Part shown: piece after piece, positions 24,521 to 36,680 of the stretch
How positions within the stretch are numbered: position 1 is the stretch's first letter
Layout of the letters: each line of letters opens with the position of its first letter
DNA from: Gymnopilus junonius
Taxonomy: Eukaryota > Basidiomycota > Agaricomycetes > Agaricales > Galerinaceae
Direction: 5' to 3'
Assembly (NCBI GenBank): GCA_015501075.1
Contig: JADNYJ010000025.1
Span: 186,001 to 250,000 of the forward strand
DNA: 64,000 bases
The notes under the pieces: model-generated
The model's input: only the letters and a program-made list of their open reading frames with translations
Told to the model about the DNA's origin: nothing
Databases searched by the model: none
Translations under genes and position numbers: made by a program

Positions 24521-26780
24521 ATGCATAACGGAATTTATGCCGGCTTGCTGATATCCGTTGTATCTTTCGTTTGGTTTACCAAGCGTGGTTCGAAGAATCC
24601 GGATAACTTACCTTATCCACCCGGGCCTAAACCGTTGCCTCTAATTGGTAATGTCAATGATGTTCCAAGAGAGGTTCCTTGGAAAGTCTTTCAGGAGTGG
24701 GGTCGGAAATATGGTGAGTCGCGAGTCGTCATAAAGGTCAAAGGTTTGAGCAAGAAGATGACCTGGCATTTTGCAGGAGATATCATCTATTTCCATACAT
24801 TTGGAAAGCCAATTATAATCTTGAACTCCGTCACCGCTGCTCATGATCTGCTCGACAAACGGGGTTCAATTTACTCTTACCGTCCTCAGTTTGCAATGGC
24901 AAATGAAGTGTGAGCACGCTTCTTCTCCCGTACTTTCTTGATCCTAATGTATTATTTTATGCATAGTATCGGATGGGTAATCCTCTTACGAATATTTTCT
25001 CCACTTTGGACTAAAATAAGCGACTTCATCCTCAGAACTTTTCATTAACCAGTATGGATTACTCGGAGAAGTCCAAGAAGCAGCGCAAATACTTACAGTC
25101 CTATTTTTCGAGACAATTACTTCCCAACTACTACTCCACTCAAATCAAAGAGGTACATCGCATGCTCTATGACGTTCTTCAGGACCCAGATAATTACAGA
25201 CAGCACATCAAACGGTAAGCAATATCGTTCAGACACGCTGTTTCTGAGGCAAGGCTTAATTTGAATTTCTTAGAATGGCAGCTGGAATCACGATGATGCT
25301 GGCTTACGGGCACGAGGTTAAGACGATGGACGATACCTTTATAAAGATTGCGGAGAAGGGCGTTAAAACTATCGAAGCCGCTGGCGCAGTCGGCGCTCAC
25401 ATTGTTGACCTTATTCCATGGCGTACGCATTTGTTATTAGTTCTAAACTACATTTCACGTTGACCTTTTGTTTTAGTACGGTTCATACCTGAATGGTTAC
25501 CTGGTGGAGGCTTTGCGAAGTTACCTCCAGGCACAAGGGAAGATTACAGAACTTCATCCATACTCCATTCAACCAAGTAAAGAGACAAGTTGTACGTTTC
25601 ATTTTCGTTCCTGTTTTCTTATCACGAGTCTTTACTTGTTACTTAGGCGGACGGAACTGCTGTCCCGTGTTACACGACAGCATTACTGGAAGAGACAAAG
25701 GGTCAAGACGACGAAGGCGTTCTAGGACAGCGGCGTTGACGTATTCCGGTACGTTAATCTCGCTATTGCCAAGAAAATGGCGCTAATCCATTTCATAGGC
25801 GGTCTTGACACGGTAATTTGCCTGCTTTACTGTGTGTATGAGAAGCTGATCACCCTGTTCTCAGACCCTGTCCGCACTCGAGACCGCCTTCACGATGCTA
25901 CTTGCTGACCCTCTCATCCAAGCCAGAGTACAAGCTGAGATGGACGTTATCGTCGGGAAAGATCGCCTTCCTGACTTTTCTTATCGTGATCAAATGCCAT
26001 ACTTAAATACGTCATTAGCGAGGTTATTCGGTATGTGCACACAGTTATATTTTGAAAATCAGTATGTTTTCTTCAACGCTTATGCATTGTTTTCTTTAGT
26101 TATGGTGTCCAGACGCCTGTAGGTACGATGCATCCAGCTTTTCTTAGATAATTAATTGACTGACTCTCGCTGTCCTAGGCGTTCCTCATAGAGCGTCGGA
26201 AGACGATTTCTATAACGGATATTACATACCTAAAGATACTACTGTGATGGCGAACCAATGGTTACTCCCTTCCTTTCCGTTCATTTACTTACAAGAATCT
26301 CACGCGTTTCACAGGGCAATGCTGAATGACGAGCGCCTTTACCCCGAACCATCCAAGTTCAATCCTGATCGTTTCTTAGAAGGTGAAGGGCGCATTCCAC
26401 AATTCGATCCTCGGAATATCGCGTTTGGCTTTGGCAGGCGGTATGCATGATAGCCCGTTTTCATTCTTGTTTCCTCTTTCTCATCCACAAGCACAGACAA
26501 TGCCCTGGTAACGTTCTTGCAGAGAACACTTTGTGGATTGCCACCGCCTGCCTTTTCTACGCTTTCAAAGCCACACCGGCGAAGGACGAGAAAGGAGTTG
26601 ACATTCCCATTGTCGTGGAATATACAGAACATGCCGTGAGGTCAGTATCTTGGTATTGATTTTATTTGGTTGCCCTTTCTGATACAGGTCTTTGACAGAC
26701 ATCCTAAACCGCTGAAGTGTACATTTAGACCAAGGAGAGCCAACAGCGCTGCTTTAATTCACCAAGCTTTTGAGGTGTGA
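24521..26780 (+). CDS. Cytochrome P450 (P450-C)
   Basis: O-methylsterigmatocystin-oxidoreductase-like monooxygenase, ER-anchored. Begins MHNGIYAGLLISVVSFVWF; hinge LPYPPGPKPLPLIGNV; HDLLDKRGSIYSYRPQF; MAAGITMMLAYGHEV; an I-helix segment whose GGLDT is split by an intron; ExxR within SEVIRYGVQTPVG; PKDTTVMANQW; and FGFGRR joined to QCPGN, giving the haem Cys. A final intron (about 26636-26692) leads to VFDRHPKPLKCTF and a stop at 26778-26780. Near 26011 one base appears missing: reading on gives LNTSLARLF, while one added base restores LNT-x-ISEVIR with the essential ExxR. Sequence error or recent inactivation are both possible. Paralogous to P450-A, -D and -E. Confidence 0.9.
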
Positions 26781-27188
26781 TTGGGTGGTCGTGTTCTATG
26801 TAGATCTTTTTGAACCACCTTGGGCTCTTTATCTTATTCAAGTGTATTGTAGCATGTAATAGAGAATAAACGTCATGGGTTTGAAGCATGAAGAGGTTTT
26901 ATGTTTACGGTGATGCGTGTGTAAATGATCTGAGTTGAACATGGATGGATGGATGGTAAATAATGAAAGTACCCTCCATGCTTGATGGACTCAGTGCTCA
27001 TTTATTAACTGGAATTGGGCCAGAGTCCTCTCGACCAAATAACTCAAGACTCGGTCAAGTAATACAAAGGCATAGTCATGGCTAATGACTGCAAGATGCG
27101 TCACGGCAATAACACGCCAACTAAGCAAGCATTCGACCATGAAATCAAGTACACAAGTTAAAATGTCCATAAAGACCAATAAACCCCC
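26781..27188. other. Intergenic between convergent genes
   Basis: About 400 bp between the ends of P450-C and the acyltransferase. A short GGAT tetranucleotide run lies near 26942-26956. No gene seen. Confidence 0.6.
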
Positions 27189-29120
27189 TCACAGCCTAGC
27201 CTCCACGCGTGAACCTTCATGCTCAGAAATAATCTCCTTAATAGCCCTCTTAACCGAATCCCCAAACATCTTCCACGCCTCAGGACTATGCCACCTCGGG
27301 GACCCCTGAAGGTGAATAGCCAACCTCCCATTATACTCCCACATCATCGCCACAACCGCCGTCACGCCCGTCGCACGAACCGCGAACGACATATCCTCCA
27401 AGACGAAAGGCGTGCCGGGGTCCGGGCCGGCGACGGCTGGCAGGAAGTCGTTGAAGAGCTTAAGGGAGGCGAGGTGTCCGACGGAGGAACACATGATGCC
27501 GGGTATGGCGACCGCGGAAGGGTCGAATTGGGGGACGACGGCATCGATTCCGTTTTGGGTAAGGAAGAAGATGTCGGAGGTTGTCTGATAAAGATATAGT
27601 GAGAACAGTACAAGGCTTCGTCAGCGGATGGGAGACGGACCTTCATATTTTGTTTCATCAATGCCTGTGTTTCGGAGGCGATGCCTTCCCAGAAGTCGGG
27701 CTTGCTGAAAGAGGGCAGAGGCGACCCATCCTTGTCAAAGCGGATGCATCGGCGGACCAAGTCCATGCTATGGAAAGTGACGAAATTGTCGTTCACGACG
27801 CTTCCGAAGCCGCCTGCAGCGTTCACACTGGGCCAGCGAGAGGACAAATAAGGGCGCTACATTTCGAAGAAAAATCGATGACGTCAGCAGCGAAACTACA
27901 CAGGAAATTTGAAGGTAAAACATACTCGGTCAGCGACGTTAGTGAAAACGGGATAAACATCAGATTTGTGGAACGCTTCATAAACTTCGCTGGACTTGGA
28001 GGAGGTATTTGCAGCGACGCGAAGGGCAGTTTCGACATCAGCGATGATATGGATTGAGTTGAGGACTGCTGTGACGTGGGTTCCGTGCTTTTTACATACG
28101 GCGTGGAATGCCGATGTTTCTGCCTGGGACAGCATGATTTCTGCTTGTTTGGAGGGGAGCCCTTCCCATTGAGTTGATTCAATCAAAGGACGTAAGAATT
28201 GTGTCTGTGATTGGGGAATATATGAGCATAGAGATAGTTAGAAGAGGAGGAAATAATAACTTACAGGAGCACTAGTACCTTCAGGTGCAGCAGGAGGTGG
28301 CGGAGGGTTCGCAACATTGGGTGAAGTTTCTATGGCGCTGATTACAGCTGGAGAGAGCCGTTCAATTTCCTTTCCCCATGGTAAACTATTGCTTGGCTGA
28401 GCACGCCCACAAAGTACAGCTTTCAAATTAACAAAAAGCAGATCAATTATTGGAAGAATGCCTCTCCCGTCTGCGAGCCAATGTGCAATAGAAAGTCTAC
28501 GTGAATAGTATCAGCAAAGATTTGAATGAGGAAGGAGGGAATAATTACAGGAAATGATATCCAGTCGAAGGTGCTCTTGCGAGGGTCACTTCCACACCAA
28601 ATCGGCCTGCGCTTGGCTTCCAGTATGCATCCTCGATTTTCTCCTCCCATTCCACGAGTGATAATACCTCGTTTCGCCACATGACCGTTTCCTCAGCCCA
28701 TGCTGGTTTAAGGCACGCGTCGTATGTTAGTGACCATGAATTGGCTTCTGCATTCTCTATCTTCGAGGTTCTGGTAGCCATCCACGGAGTCAGAAAGCGT
28801 GTCTGCATCCACGCCTCCTTCACGGCGGCCACAAGTGCCGTTTGCGAGATGTCTTCTTTAAACGTGACGTGGATGCCAACATAGATATGGCCAAATCCAT
28901 CTGCATGCTCCCTGTAAAATCGAGTAATCAGAGAGAAGCACGCAGAGCTTAAAGTACCCCACATACGCTATAGCAGCTGTCATTCTTTCGGAGCCGTGTA
29001 GACGTCGGGCATATACCGATTTTGCGCCATTTTGAGGGGTGAATTCAAGATCACTGGCCATGGTTCACGCAGGAGCCTAGTGTGTAGCTTTGCGGGGAAG
29101 GAATTTAATCGAAATGTCAT
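27189..29120 (-). CDS. HxxxD-type acyltransferase (condensation/BAHD-like fold)
   Basis: CoA-dependent O-acyltransferase of the chloramphenicol-acetyltransferase/condensation superfamily that includes fungal alcohol and trichothecene acetyltransferases. The ATG at 29120 begins MTFRLNSFPAKLHTRLLREP. Middle exons give FGHIYVGIHVTFKEDISQTA and, after an intron near 28500-28548, LSIAHWLADGRGILPIIDLL, with catalytic His and structural Asp in the HxxxDG motif. The C-terminal half carries RPYLSSRWPSVNAAGGFGSV, DIFFLTQNGIDAVVPQFDPS and LEDMSFAVRATGVTAVVAMM, ending SRVEARL. Length is about 500 aa, normal for the group. Divergent from P450-D; the cluster setting suggests it esterifies a hydroxylated terpenoid, but donor and acceptor are unknown. 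No frame break seen. Confidence 0.88.
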
Positions 29121-29359
29121 GTTCGTTGCTTTATAGAGCCCTGTAAAACGTCGTTGATGCAGAAAAGGCTTGTTTTCCGAGCGCAAGGAACGCAATTTGA
29201 TGACGATGATGTAAGCGAGGACTTGGTTGACACCGCCGCAACGCCCGCTCTTGCTCGATTCGTCCTTTCCGATCACGTCCTCGCCACTATGCTGTCCAAC
29301 GTTAATATAAGCTTGCCGTTTCTATATGTCGATTGTTCTGGCCTCACTATTGCTCAACG
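29121..29359. promoter_or_regulatory. Divergent promoter, acyltransferase / P450-D
   Basis: Only 239 bp separate the two outward-facing start codons, so the genes very likely share a promoter. No convincing TATA box or repeated site was identified. Confidence 0.55.
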
Positions 29360-31714
29360 ATGCCACTACGGTCCATTCTCGACCAGTATGGTCTTAATTT
29401 TTCGGATTCATCACGGTGGATGTACTGGCTTGTCGGGGCCGTTCTAGTTGTCCTCATTCCGAAGCTCTTTAATTCCTATCGTCGGTCGCGGGCGCTTCCT
29501 CCTGGTCCTCGTGGCCTTCCAATTCTAGGCAATGTCTTACAAGCACCAACGCAAATGCCGTGGTTCAAGTTCGCGGAATGGGGGCAACAATATGGTAAAT
29601 ATCTTCCTTTGTCATTGTACGAATTTCACTAAGAAAATCTCCGTCCAGGTCCCATATTCTCACTCAATATGGCAGGCCAGACTGTTATAGTTCTTAGCAC
29701 ATTCAAGGCTGCTGGCGACCTCCTAGGCATGTTTATTCTAAATTTCCCTCCGATATGACCTTTCTGACAGCAATGAAAGATCGTCGTTCAAACTTATACA
29801 GCGATCGCCCTCGGCTTATCATGGCAAGCGAAATATTAACTGGAGAATCTTCATGGTGTTCGCTCGTTACGGTTTTACGTGAGTTACAACTTTTCGACCT
29901 TGTCCGAAATTTTAATTGAGCCATGTCAGATGGAGGAAAATGCGCCGCGCATCTCATGAAGCTTTCAACTTCCGAGCAGCAGAGAAATATAAACCAGCAC
30001 AAGTCAGAGAAGCCGCTTCTGCAGCCTTACGACTGCTGAAAGCTCCAGACACTTGGGCGATCACCTCAGGCGGTAAATGATGTTCAGTTTATATTTAACC
30101 TGTACTTCGCTGACAGCTTCTCAGCGCAACGCCGGCAGCATTCTAACTGCAGTATATGGCATGCCTCCTCTCACTGACAAGGACGAGCCTCTCATCAAGC
30201 GAATTCATGCACATACCGCCACGATATCTGCAAGTGTCGTTCCTGGTGCTTACTTGGTTGATCTTATACCACCCCTCAAACACGTCCCCACTTGGATGGC
30301 GAGATGGAAGAGGGAGGGTTTGGCATGGCATCAGCGAGAGACGGCCATGTTTGAAGGGCTTAATAGAGAGGTTGAAGAAAAAATGGTAGTTTTGATTTCT
30401 GCTCCATTTTTCTATGATAGGTAACGGTAGTTCTTAGCGTGCAGGAAATTCGCCCCACTGTTTCGTCTCGGAGCTTGTAGAAACTCGCGAGCGGCATGAA
30501 TTGACGGACAAAGAAGCTGCATGGCTAGCGGGTATCATGTTGTGAGCATTTCCTTTTGTTATTCTGATTCCTCCAGACGTTGATGTTTTTGGGTGTGACT
30601 AGCTCGGCTGGGGCGGAGACTGTATGTGAACCTCTTCTTCATCGTACGTACAATTGAGTCGTGCATCAGACTTCCGCGACTTTCCTCAACTTCATCATGG
30701 CTATGGTCCTGTACCCCGAAGCCCTGCGCAAGGCACAGGCCGAACTTGATGCAGTAGTGGGACGCGACCGGATACCTACTTTCGAAGATCAGAAAAATTG
30801 CCATACATCGAAGCTATGGTCAAAGAAGTACTGCGATGGAGACCTGTTGGGCCACTAGGTACGCGGTCAGCGGACGTTTGAGATCTCACAACGCTGACTA
30901 GAATGCTTCTGAACAGCTGTGCCTAGGAACGTTGCACAGGTATTTTTGAACCTTTCGTTTTACTTTCTGTCAAAGGTTTGACCTACTCGTTTAGGATGAC
31001 TGGTACGAAGGTTACCTTATTCCAAAGGGTATATTTCTGAATACTACTGGCGCGTTCATATGACTTACTTACTTTGATGCAGGAGCAACTGTTATCCCCA
31101 ACATCTGGTAAGTAAATCTGCACTTTAAATCGCGACCTTTTCCCACCCCGATATACATTTCGACAGGGCCATGAACAGGTTGGTTGATTTAAACTTTTAC
31201 GACCTTTGCTTTGAAATAAATTGCCGGATTCAGAGATCCTACAATCTTCCCCGACTTTGATGACTTCAGACCAGAGCGTTTCCTCAACGGAACTCCTGAT
31301 GATACGCACTCCATGGGTCATACCACGTTTGGGTTCGGAAGACGGTATGCGTCACTTTTGTCTTCCAAGTCGCCGACTCAAGGGATAAATTTTCTATAGC
31401 ATCTGTGTCGGGTTTAACTTTGCAAACCAGATGTTATTTATAGCGATAGCCTCTATTCTCTGGGCTGTGAACATCGACAAAGCCAAGGATGAGAATGGGC
31501 AGCTTATCATTCCTGATAAGAATGCCTTTATTGATGCTGGAGTTGTTGTGTACGTCTTATCTTGCTCCATTGCTTTCTTGTTCTGTTTTACTGATCCCTG
31601 AGTCGATGTCTTAGCGGTCCTGCACCGTTTAAATGCAAGATTACACCGCGTTTCCCGGATGTTGAGTCTGTTCTGGAAAGGGAGATGCCTGAAGAGATGA
31701 CATTGGGTATGTAA
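29360..31714 (+). CDS. Cytochrome P450 (P450-D), two frame breaks
   Basis: Same type as P450-C and -E. The ATG at 29360 begins [20 protein letters not shown]; anchor [17 protein letters not shown]; hinge [60 protein letters not shown] leading into SAGAET (I-helix) and [20 protein letters not shown]; ExxR in [36 protein letters not shown] joined to [10 protein letters not shown] (haem Cys present). Ends EEMTLGM at 31714. Two one-base losses break the frame: near 29843-29845, where one added base restores ILTGGIFMVFA, and in the A-run at 30793-30797, where one added A restores the ExxR exon. Both lie next to short homopolymers. Either the assembly is wrong or the gene is a young pseudogene. Confidence 0.88.
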
Positions 31715-32169
31715 GCATTCTGCACGGAGGTGTATATAGCAGATTATTTAGACAGGGCATCGTAGCTATAATAATGTAATGTATTCTGTGCAACTTTTTA
31801 TCCATTGCTATTTCTTTTGATATCGTCAGTTGACAAAATGTAGCCAAAATGTAACCACCAGTGTGAGGTGTACACCATTTTGATGATTTGCTGATAGATT
31901 GCTGCTAGCATCCAGAGGACAAGTACTTTAAGCTTAGCGTTCATGGATGACTTAATTGGCGACGCGTCGGAAACACGCGTCGCTCTTCAGATCACGTACC
32001 TCAGCCAAAATTACGGCGCGATCCGGTTCCCAGAAAGGAATTTGCGGCAGCGGTGCGCAGGCGTCTTTCATGTCCTCAACGGCCTTTAATGGAGTTTAGT
32101 CACAATCACTGTCAGGGCTTGTCATAAAACCTTGCAGTACCTGATACCGGGGTAAGCTTTCTTTCTACG
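31715..32169. other. Intergenic, P450-E upstream region
   Basis: 455 bp between tandem P450-D and P450-E. No gene seen. No clear TATA box near the P450-E start. Confidence 0.55.
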
Positions 32170-34357
32170 ATGTATCTTGGGGACATCGGCGTTGTACTCG
32201 CTGTTTTGCTCATCGCTGTCCTTATTTTCCAGGGAAGACGTAAGAATGCTCTGCCTTATCCGCCTGGGCCGAAGGCTCTTCCTATCATCGGAAATTTGAC
32301 AGATATGGCAGCGAAGAGCCTGTGGCATCCTGCTACGCGCTGGGCAAAGCAATTCGGTATGTAATCCAGCACTAATTTTACTAACATTGGTCATTCATTA
32401 CGCTCCGACTTTTCCAGGTTCTGTGTGCTATCTCATGTATTTGGGCAAGGCATAGTATTTGTGAATACTTCGCAAGCCGCGACGGAGCTGCTGGATAAAA
32501 AAGGTTCAATTTATTCCGACAAACCCAACATGGTGATGGCTCGCGAATTGGTTGGCTTGGACGGTCTGGTGAGCAAACATTTATTGCGGATTTCTGGGTC
32601 AATACTAACCTAAATCGAAAGATGGTGTTTACTGGATATGGCGACCAATTCCGTCGACAACGCAGGTTAATGCAACGTGCAGTGGGACCTCAAGTAGTTT
32701 CGAAGTACCATCCGATGTTGGAGGTCGAGACGAAGGCATTTTTGCGTCGCCTGCTCACTTCTCCAGAGAATTACACTGAGCATCTCATAGGGTATATAGA
32801 TTTGTACCTCTTCTTTAGCTTCTTTGCTCATTGACATATTAGTTACGCTGGTGGAAAGACATTGATGATCGTATACGGTCATCAAGTCAAGTCAAGTCAC
32901 GATCCCTTGCTTGCCTTGGCAGACGAAGGGACCGACATCATCAAAGGTCTCGCCTCTGGGATAGGCATCTGGCCTGTCGATGTTGTTCCAGCTCGTAAGC
33001 CCGCAATCCTCCGACATTCCTTCCAAATACGACTGACTTCACTTCCTGCGATAGTAAAATCGCTGCCTAATTGGTTTCCAGGTGCTGGTTTCAAACGCAA
33101 TGCTGTCTATTGGAAGAGAAGGATGCAGGACTTCGTTGACGTTCCTTTTCAGTCGGTTCTTACTGCTGTGGTAAGCGTTTATCATCTTTGAGACGTGTAA
33201 AATCTTGAATAAGTGCCCAGAATAACGGAACGGCCCTCCCTTCGTTCTGCTCCTTGCTGCTTGACGGAGACACGTCAAATACGGAAGAACACTATGACAT
33301 CAAGTGGCTTTCTTCGTCAATGTACTCAGGTATGTTTCGCTGCCTTTTTATGTCGTTTTCATACTCAACGCTCAACGTCTGTGCAGCCAGTATTGACACT
33401 GTCCGTGTCTATCACTGAGAAATTCGTTTTGACTCTAATCTTGCTCTGATTGATAGACTCTCACAATGGCGTCGTTATTCATTCTTGCAATGGTGTTAAA
33501 TCCGCGGGTGCTCAAAAAGGCTCAGGCTGAAATCGACACGGTCGTCGGTACCAAGAGGCTCCCGTTATTTAGCGACAGAGCATCTTTACCTTATATTGAT
33601 GCTATTATGAGCGAAACCTTTCGGTGGGGCTGCCCAGTACCACTAAGTATGTCCTTCTGCGGTGATGTGTGATCACCATTTCTGATGCTTTTAATCGTGA
33701 TAGGTATTCCACACCGGCTAATGGAAGATGATGTCTATGAAGGGAAATTCATACCAAAAGGATCGCTCGTGCGTGTTCTACTATGATGATTTTGGCTATG
33801 GAAAGGCTGACAGATTGAAAGATCTTCGCCAACATATGGTACACATCAACTTCGTTTCCAGACCTTTGACACACTAACCTCTATGTGAATCAGGGCAATG
33901 GTCAGAGACGAGACACTATACCCGAACCCTGAGGAGTTCTTACCTGAACGTTTCCTCGCGGATGACGATGAATTATTGAAGAAACGGAAGAATCCCCGTA
34001 ATTTCGTCTTTGGATTTGGGAGAAGGTGGACAGAATCCAATTATGCCTATGATCTTAATTAGACTGACTACTCTTATAGGCGATGCCCTGGAGCCAACCT
34101 TGTCGAACAGTCCATATGGATCCTGATAGCTTCGATGATTGCGGCGTTGGATATCTCCAAGGCCCAGGACGAGAAAGGGGCTTATATTGAACCTGAAATA
34201 ATTTTTGATGATAATATCTTCAGGTGTGTCTCCCATTCACGCTGCTGCTGGGAGGTGATGCTTATGACTTGAATATCACATCAGGCTGCCGAAACCTTTC
34301 AAACTGAGCGTGAAAGTACGATCAAAGCAAGCTGAACAGCTTCTGGAGCAGGCATAG
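32170..34357 (+). CDS. Cytochrome P450 (P450-E)
   Basis: Tandem neighbour and paralogue of P450-D. The ATG at 32170 begins MYLGDIGVVLAVLLIAVLIF (anchor); hinge LPYPPGPKALPIIGNL; ELLDKKGSIYSDKPNMVM; FRRQRRLMQRAVGPQVVSKY; KTLMIVYGHQVKSSHDPLL; an I-helix segment around ASIDT split by introns; MASLFILAMVLNPRVLKKAQ; ExxR in SETFRWGCPVPLS; YEGKFIPKGSL; FVFGFGRR joined to RCPGANLVEQ (haem Cys). Ends EQLLEQA at 34357. Near 32434 the frame breaks: one added base in CTCATG restores LHVFGQGIVFVNT, the strand expected there. The I-helix reads S-A-S-I-D-T rather than the more usual A/G-G-x-D/E-T, a variation worth checking against relatives. Confidence 0.9.
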
Positions 34358-35201
34358 AACCAATTTTATTAAGTCGTCTATCAGTATCATCCATCAATGT
34401 AATGAATATTTCCGCCTTCCCGCATCCTTGCATGTCCATATACGACGATCAAAGGAGATAAGGAGATGACTACTTGTGACAGTGCCGAGGAAACCTCCGG
34501 TAAACAGCGAATAGACTTTCAATTCGTTGACAGTTCAGTTCTATTTCATCTCTGTGCTCTCGCATGGGCGCCCTGCCAATCACCGCTCTCCTTGCACTGA
34601 TTGCTAGTCATACATTCACAAGATCAGGAACGTGTGAGGAAGCAATGCAACTGGATTTCCACGACATATTGTCGATTCAACCATGCAGGAATGTGTTGGA
34701 CCTCTTCGCACGATATATACACATGGATCCGCGGCCTGCCCTTCGTGGACTCCCTATTTCCAGCATCCTTATCCCAGGGTGGTCAGCGGTCGAACAATCC
34801 AGGTTATAATTGCGTCATTAATTATAAGTGCGCAGCACATTCTAAGTTTGACCAATGACCGCTCACTCAAGGATCCATCTCTTTAGAAGTGAATAATATC
34901 AAGCATCTCTGCATCGATAGACAGGATCCTTGTCCCGGGCAGGCTGGAATGATTCCACAGGTGTCTGAGTCCATTTAGCTCAGTCGTGGGCTACCTCAAG
35001 CTGAGAATATTTGCAACTCTCCAAGTATATTCGCAGTGACATCTAATGGCTTCTCATCGTCTCCCGAGAATCAGACAAGTGTCAGAAGCAACTAACATCT
35101 TTCACCCAGTTATGCATAATCATTAACGGATCTCCAGATTCCACCATTTTTCTCTCATAAGTATATATCTGACTCCTCCGCCCCATGTCATCATATCCGC
35201 A
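34358..35201. other. Intergenic, right border of the terpenoid region
   Basis: About 840 bp with no supported gene. A TATA-like TATATAT at 35162-35168 lies 34-40 bp before the next ATG, so the rightmost part is that gene's promoter. Confidence 0.55.
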
Positions 35202-36284
35202 ATGCCAGGCTCACTTGTACCAGGTTCCAACGTTGTCCTGGAGAACAACACACTCGCTTCAATCATTGCTGCCGTGACCTATGGCATAGCCATTGTTCTA
35301 TACATGATCTCTGTCCTCGCTCTTTTGAACAGCGGGAGCAAGTATTCAAAAAAGAAAAAGAATCTTCTTCTCGTCTACATCACTCTAATGTTTTTGACGA
35401 GCACAACTGCCTATATTTCAAGCACCTTATATCTCGTCCAAACGTTATTTAACGTGAAGTTATTGAAAGGGCGAGTACGACTGACCGATCCTGCCTGGAT
35501 CTACCCTTTGTCGATACTGGGAGCTGACGCCTTCATGGTGAGTACGGGTTGTGATCGCCCTCTTCTACTTCATGCACTTGAATGCTTCACAGGTGATGCG
35601 TTGTATCGCTTTATATCGGGGAATGTCGGCGCGGATTCGGCTGACATTAATTTTCACTTGTGGTCTGTCATTTCTACTAGTATTGGGTACGCCGTCTTGT
35701 TGCTGCTTTATTTCGCTTCATTTACTTCCGGGAAACTTGCAGGACTCGAATGGTTTAAATTTATACTGCCAAAAAGGTTCACTCAAGCGGAGGCAATTTT
35801 AGGTTTTGCCTTCCTATCCTTCTCCCTCTTTGCCAACGTAACACTTTCCACCCTCATAAGCCTTCGAATTCTCTACTTTCAAAGGTATAATCATATCGTA
35901 CTTCGAATCGCTCAGGGATCGGTGTACACTCGGATCATAGTCATGTGCGTGGAATCATGCGCCATGATTGTCATTTTCGAGGTAGCATACATCGTCCTTT
36001 ATACCATGCCCCCAAATCATGGCGCCGATCGGGGTTCTATGATCCCCTTATTGCTTCTTCCACACGTATGCGTGCGTACTGCCATCCTCTCTGGAATTGG
36101 ACCAAAATAATCCCTCTGGAAGGCTATTTCATCTCTTTTAATTATCTACCGTGTGGCAAAAGGAAAAGACGTTGCAACTCAGATTGATCTTTCCCCAGAG
36201 ATTGTCGAGGTAGAAAGAGGCCATCCAACCATCGGCATACATTTTGCGCCTTCAGAATCTACACAAACCGTTCAAGAAGCTTGA
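35202..36284 (+). CDS. Multi-pass integral membrane protein, agaricomycete family
   Basis: Polytopic membrane protein of a type abundant in mushrooms, with no assigned function. Exon 1 (35202-35535) has helices around SIIAAVTYGIAIVLYMISVL and NLLLVYITLMFLTSTTAYIS. An intron (about 35536-35592) leads to a second exon in a different frame (VMRCIALYRGMSARIRLTLI). Further segments include YAVLLLLYFASFTSGKLAGL, AFLSFSLFANVTLSTLISLR and CVESCAMIVIFEVAYIVLYT. An intron at about 36069-36119 leads to the cytosolic tail LIIYRVAKGKDVATQIDLSP, ending STQTVQEA. Seven helices are likely, giving a GPCR-like appearance, but no receptor motif is seen. Confidence 0.75.
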
Positions 36285-36680
36285 TCTCCCCGGAGACCGT
36301 CACCAAGGTCAAACTATATCGCAGCCAGATTTGGAAGGCCTCCTTCCAAATCAGGTCGTAGTGATGGCCATCTATATCCAAGAGCCCTCTCACTTCTCTG
36401 TATTTATGCGAATTAAGAGTCCTTCACCGATACGTGTACCTAGACTAGTACCTAGACTATTACTATTTTACAAATAGCAGAAACCATAGATAGCTTGCTA
36501 AATGCTCACAGCTGCCATTTAAAATCAGCGCCCATACCTGTCTACCTGATATCATAAGACGTCCTTGCCTACTTGAAGCCTTTACACTGTTCCGCAGATT
36601 CAATAGACTTTCCGTGGCAGTCTATATGGGTCTTAGTCACTTCCGTCCCTGAGACTATGCACTGTACCCTTCCCTAGGCC
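36285..36680. other. Intergenic with a perfect hairpin
   Basis: No gene. A 10-bp perfect hairpin lies 45 bp past the membrane-protein stop: arms ATTTGGAAGG (36329-36338) and CCTTCCAAAT (36342-36351) around CCT. It overlaps a 16-bp word repeated at 37973-37988. Confidence 0.6.

Noticed and set aside
26942..26956. GGAT tetranucleotide run
   Set aside because: Only about four units; ordinary microsatellite.
34564..34858. Plus-strand frames between P450-E and the membrane protein
   Set aside because: No domain, overlapping frames of similar length, no splice logic.
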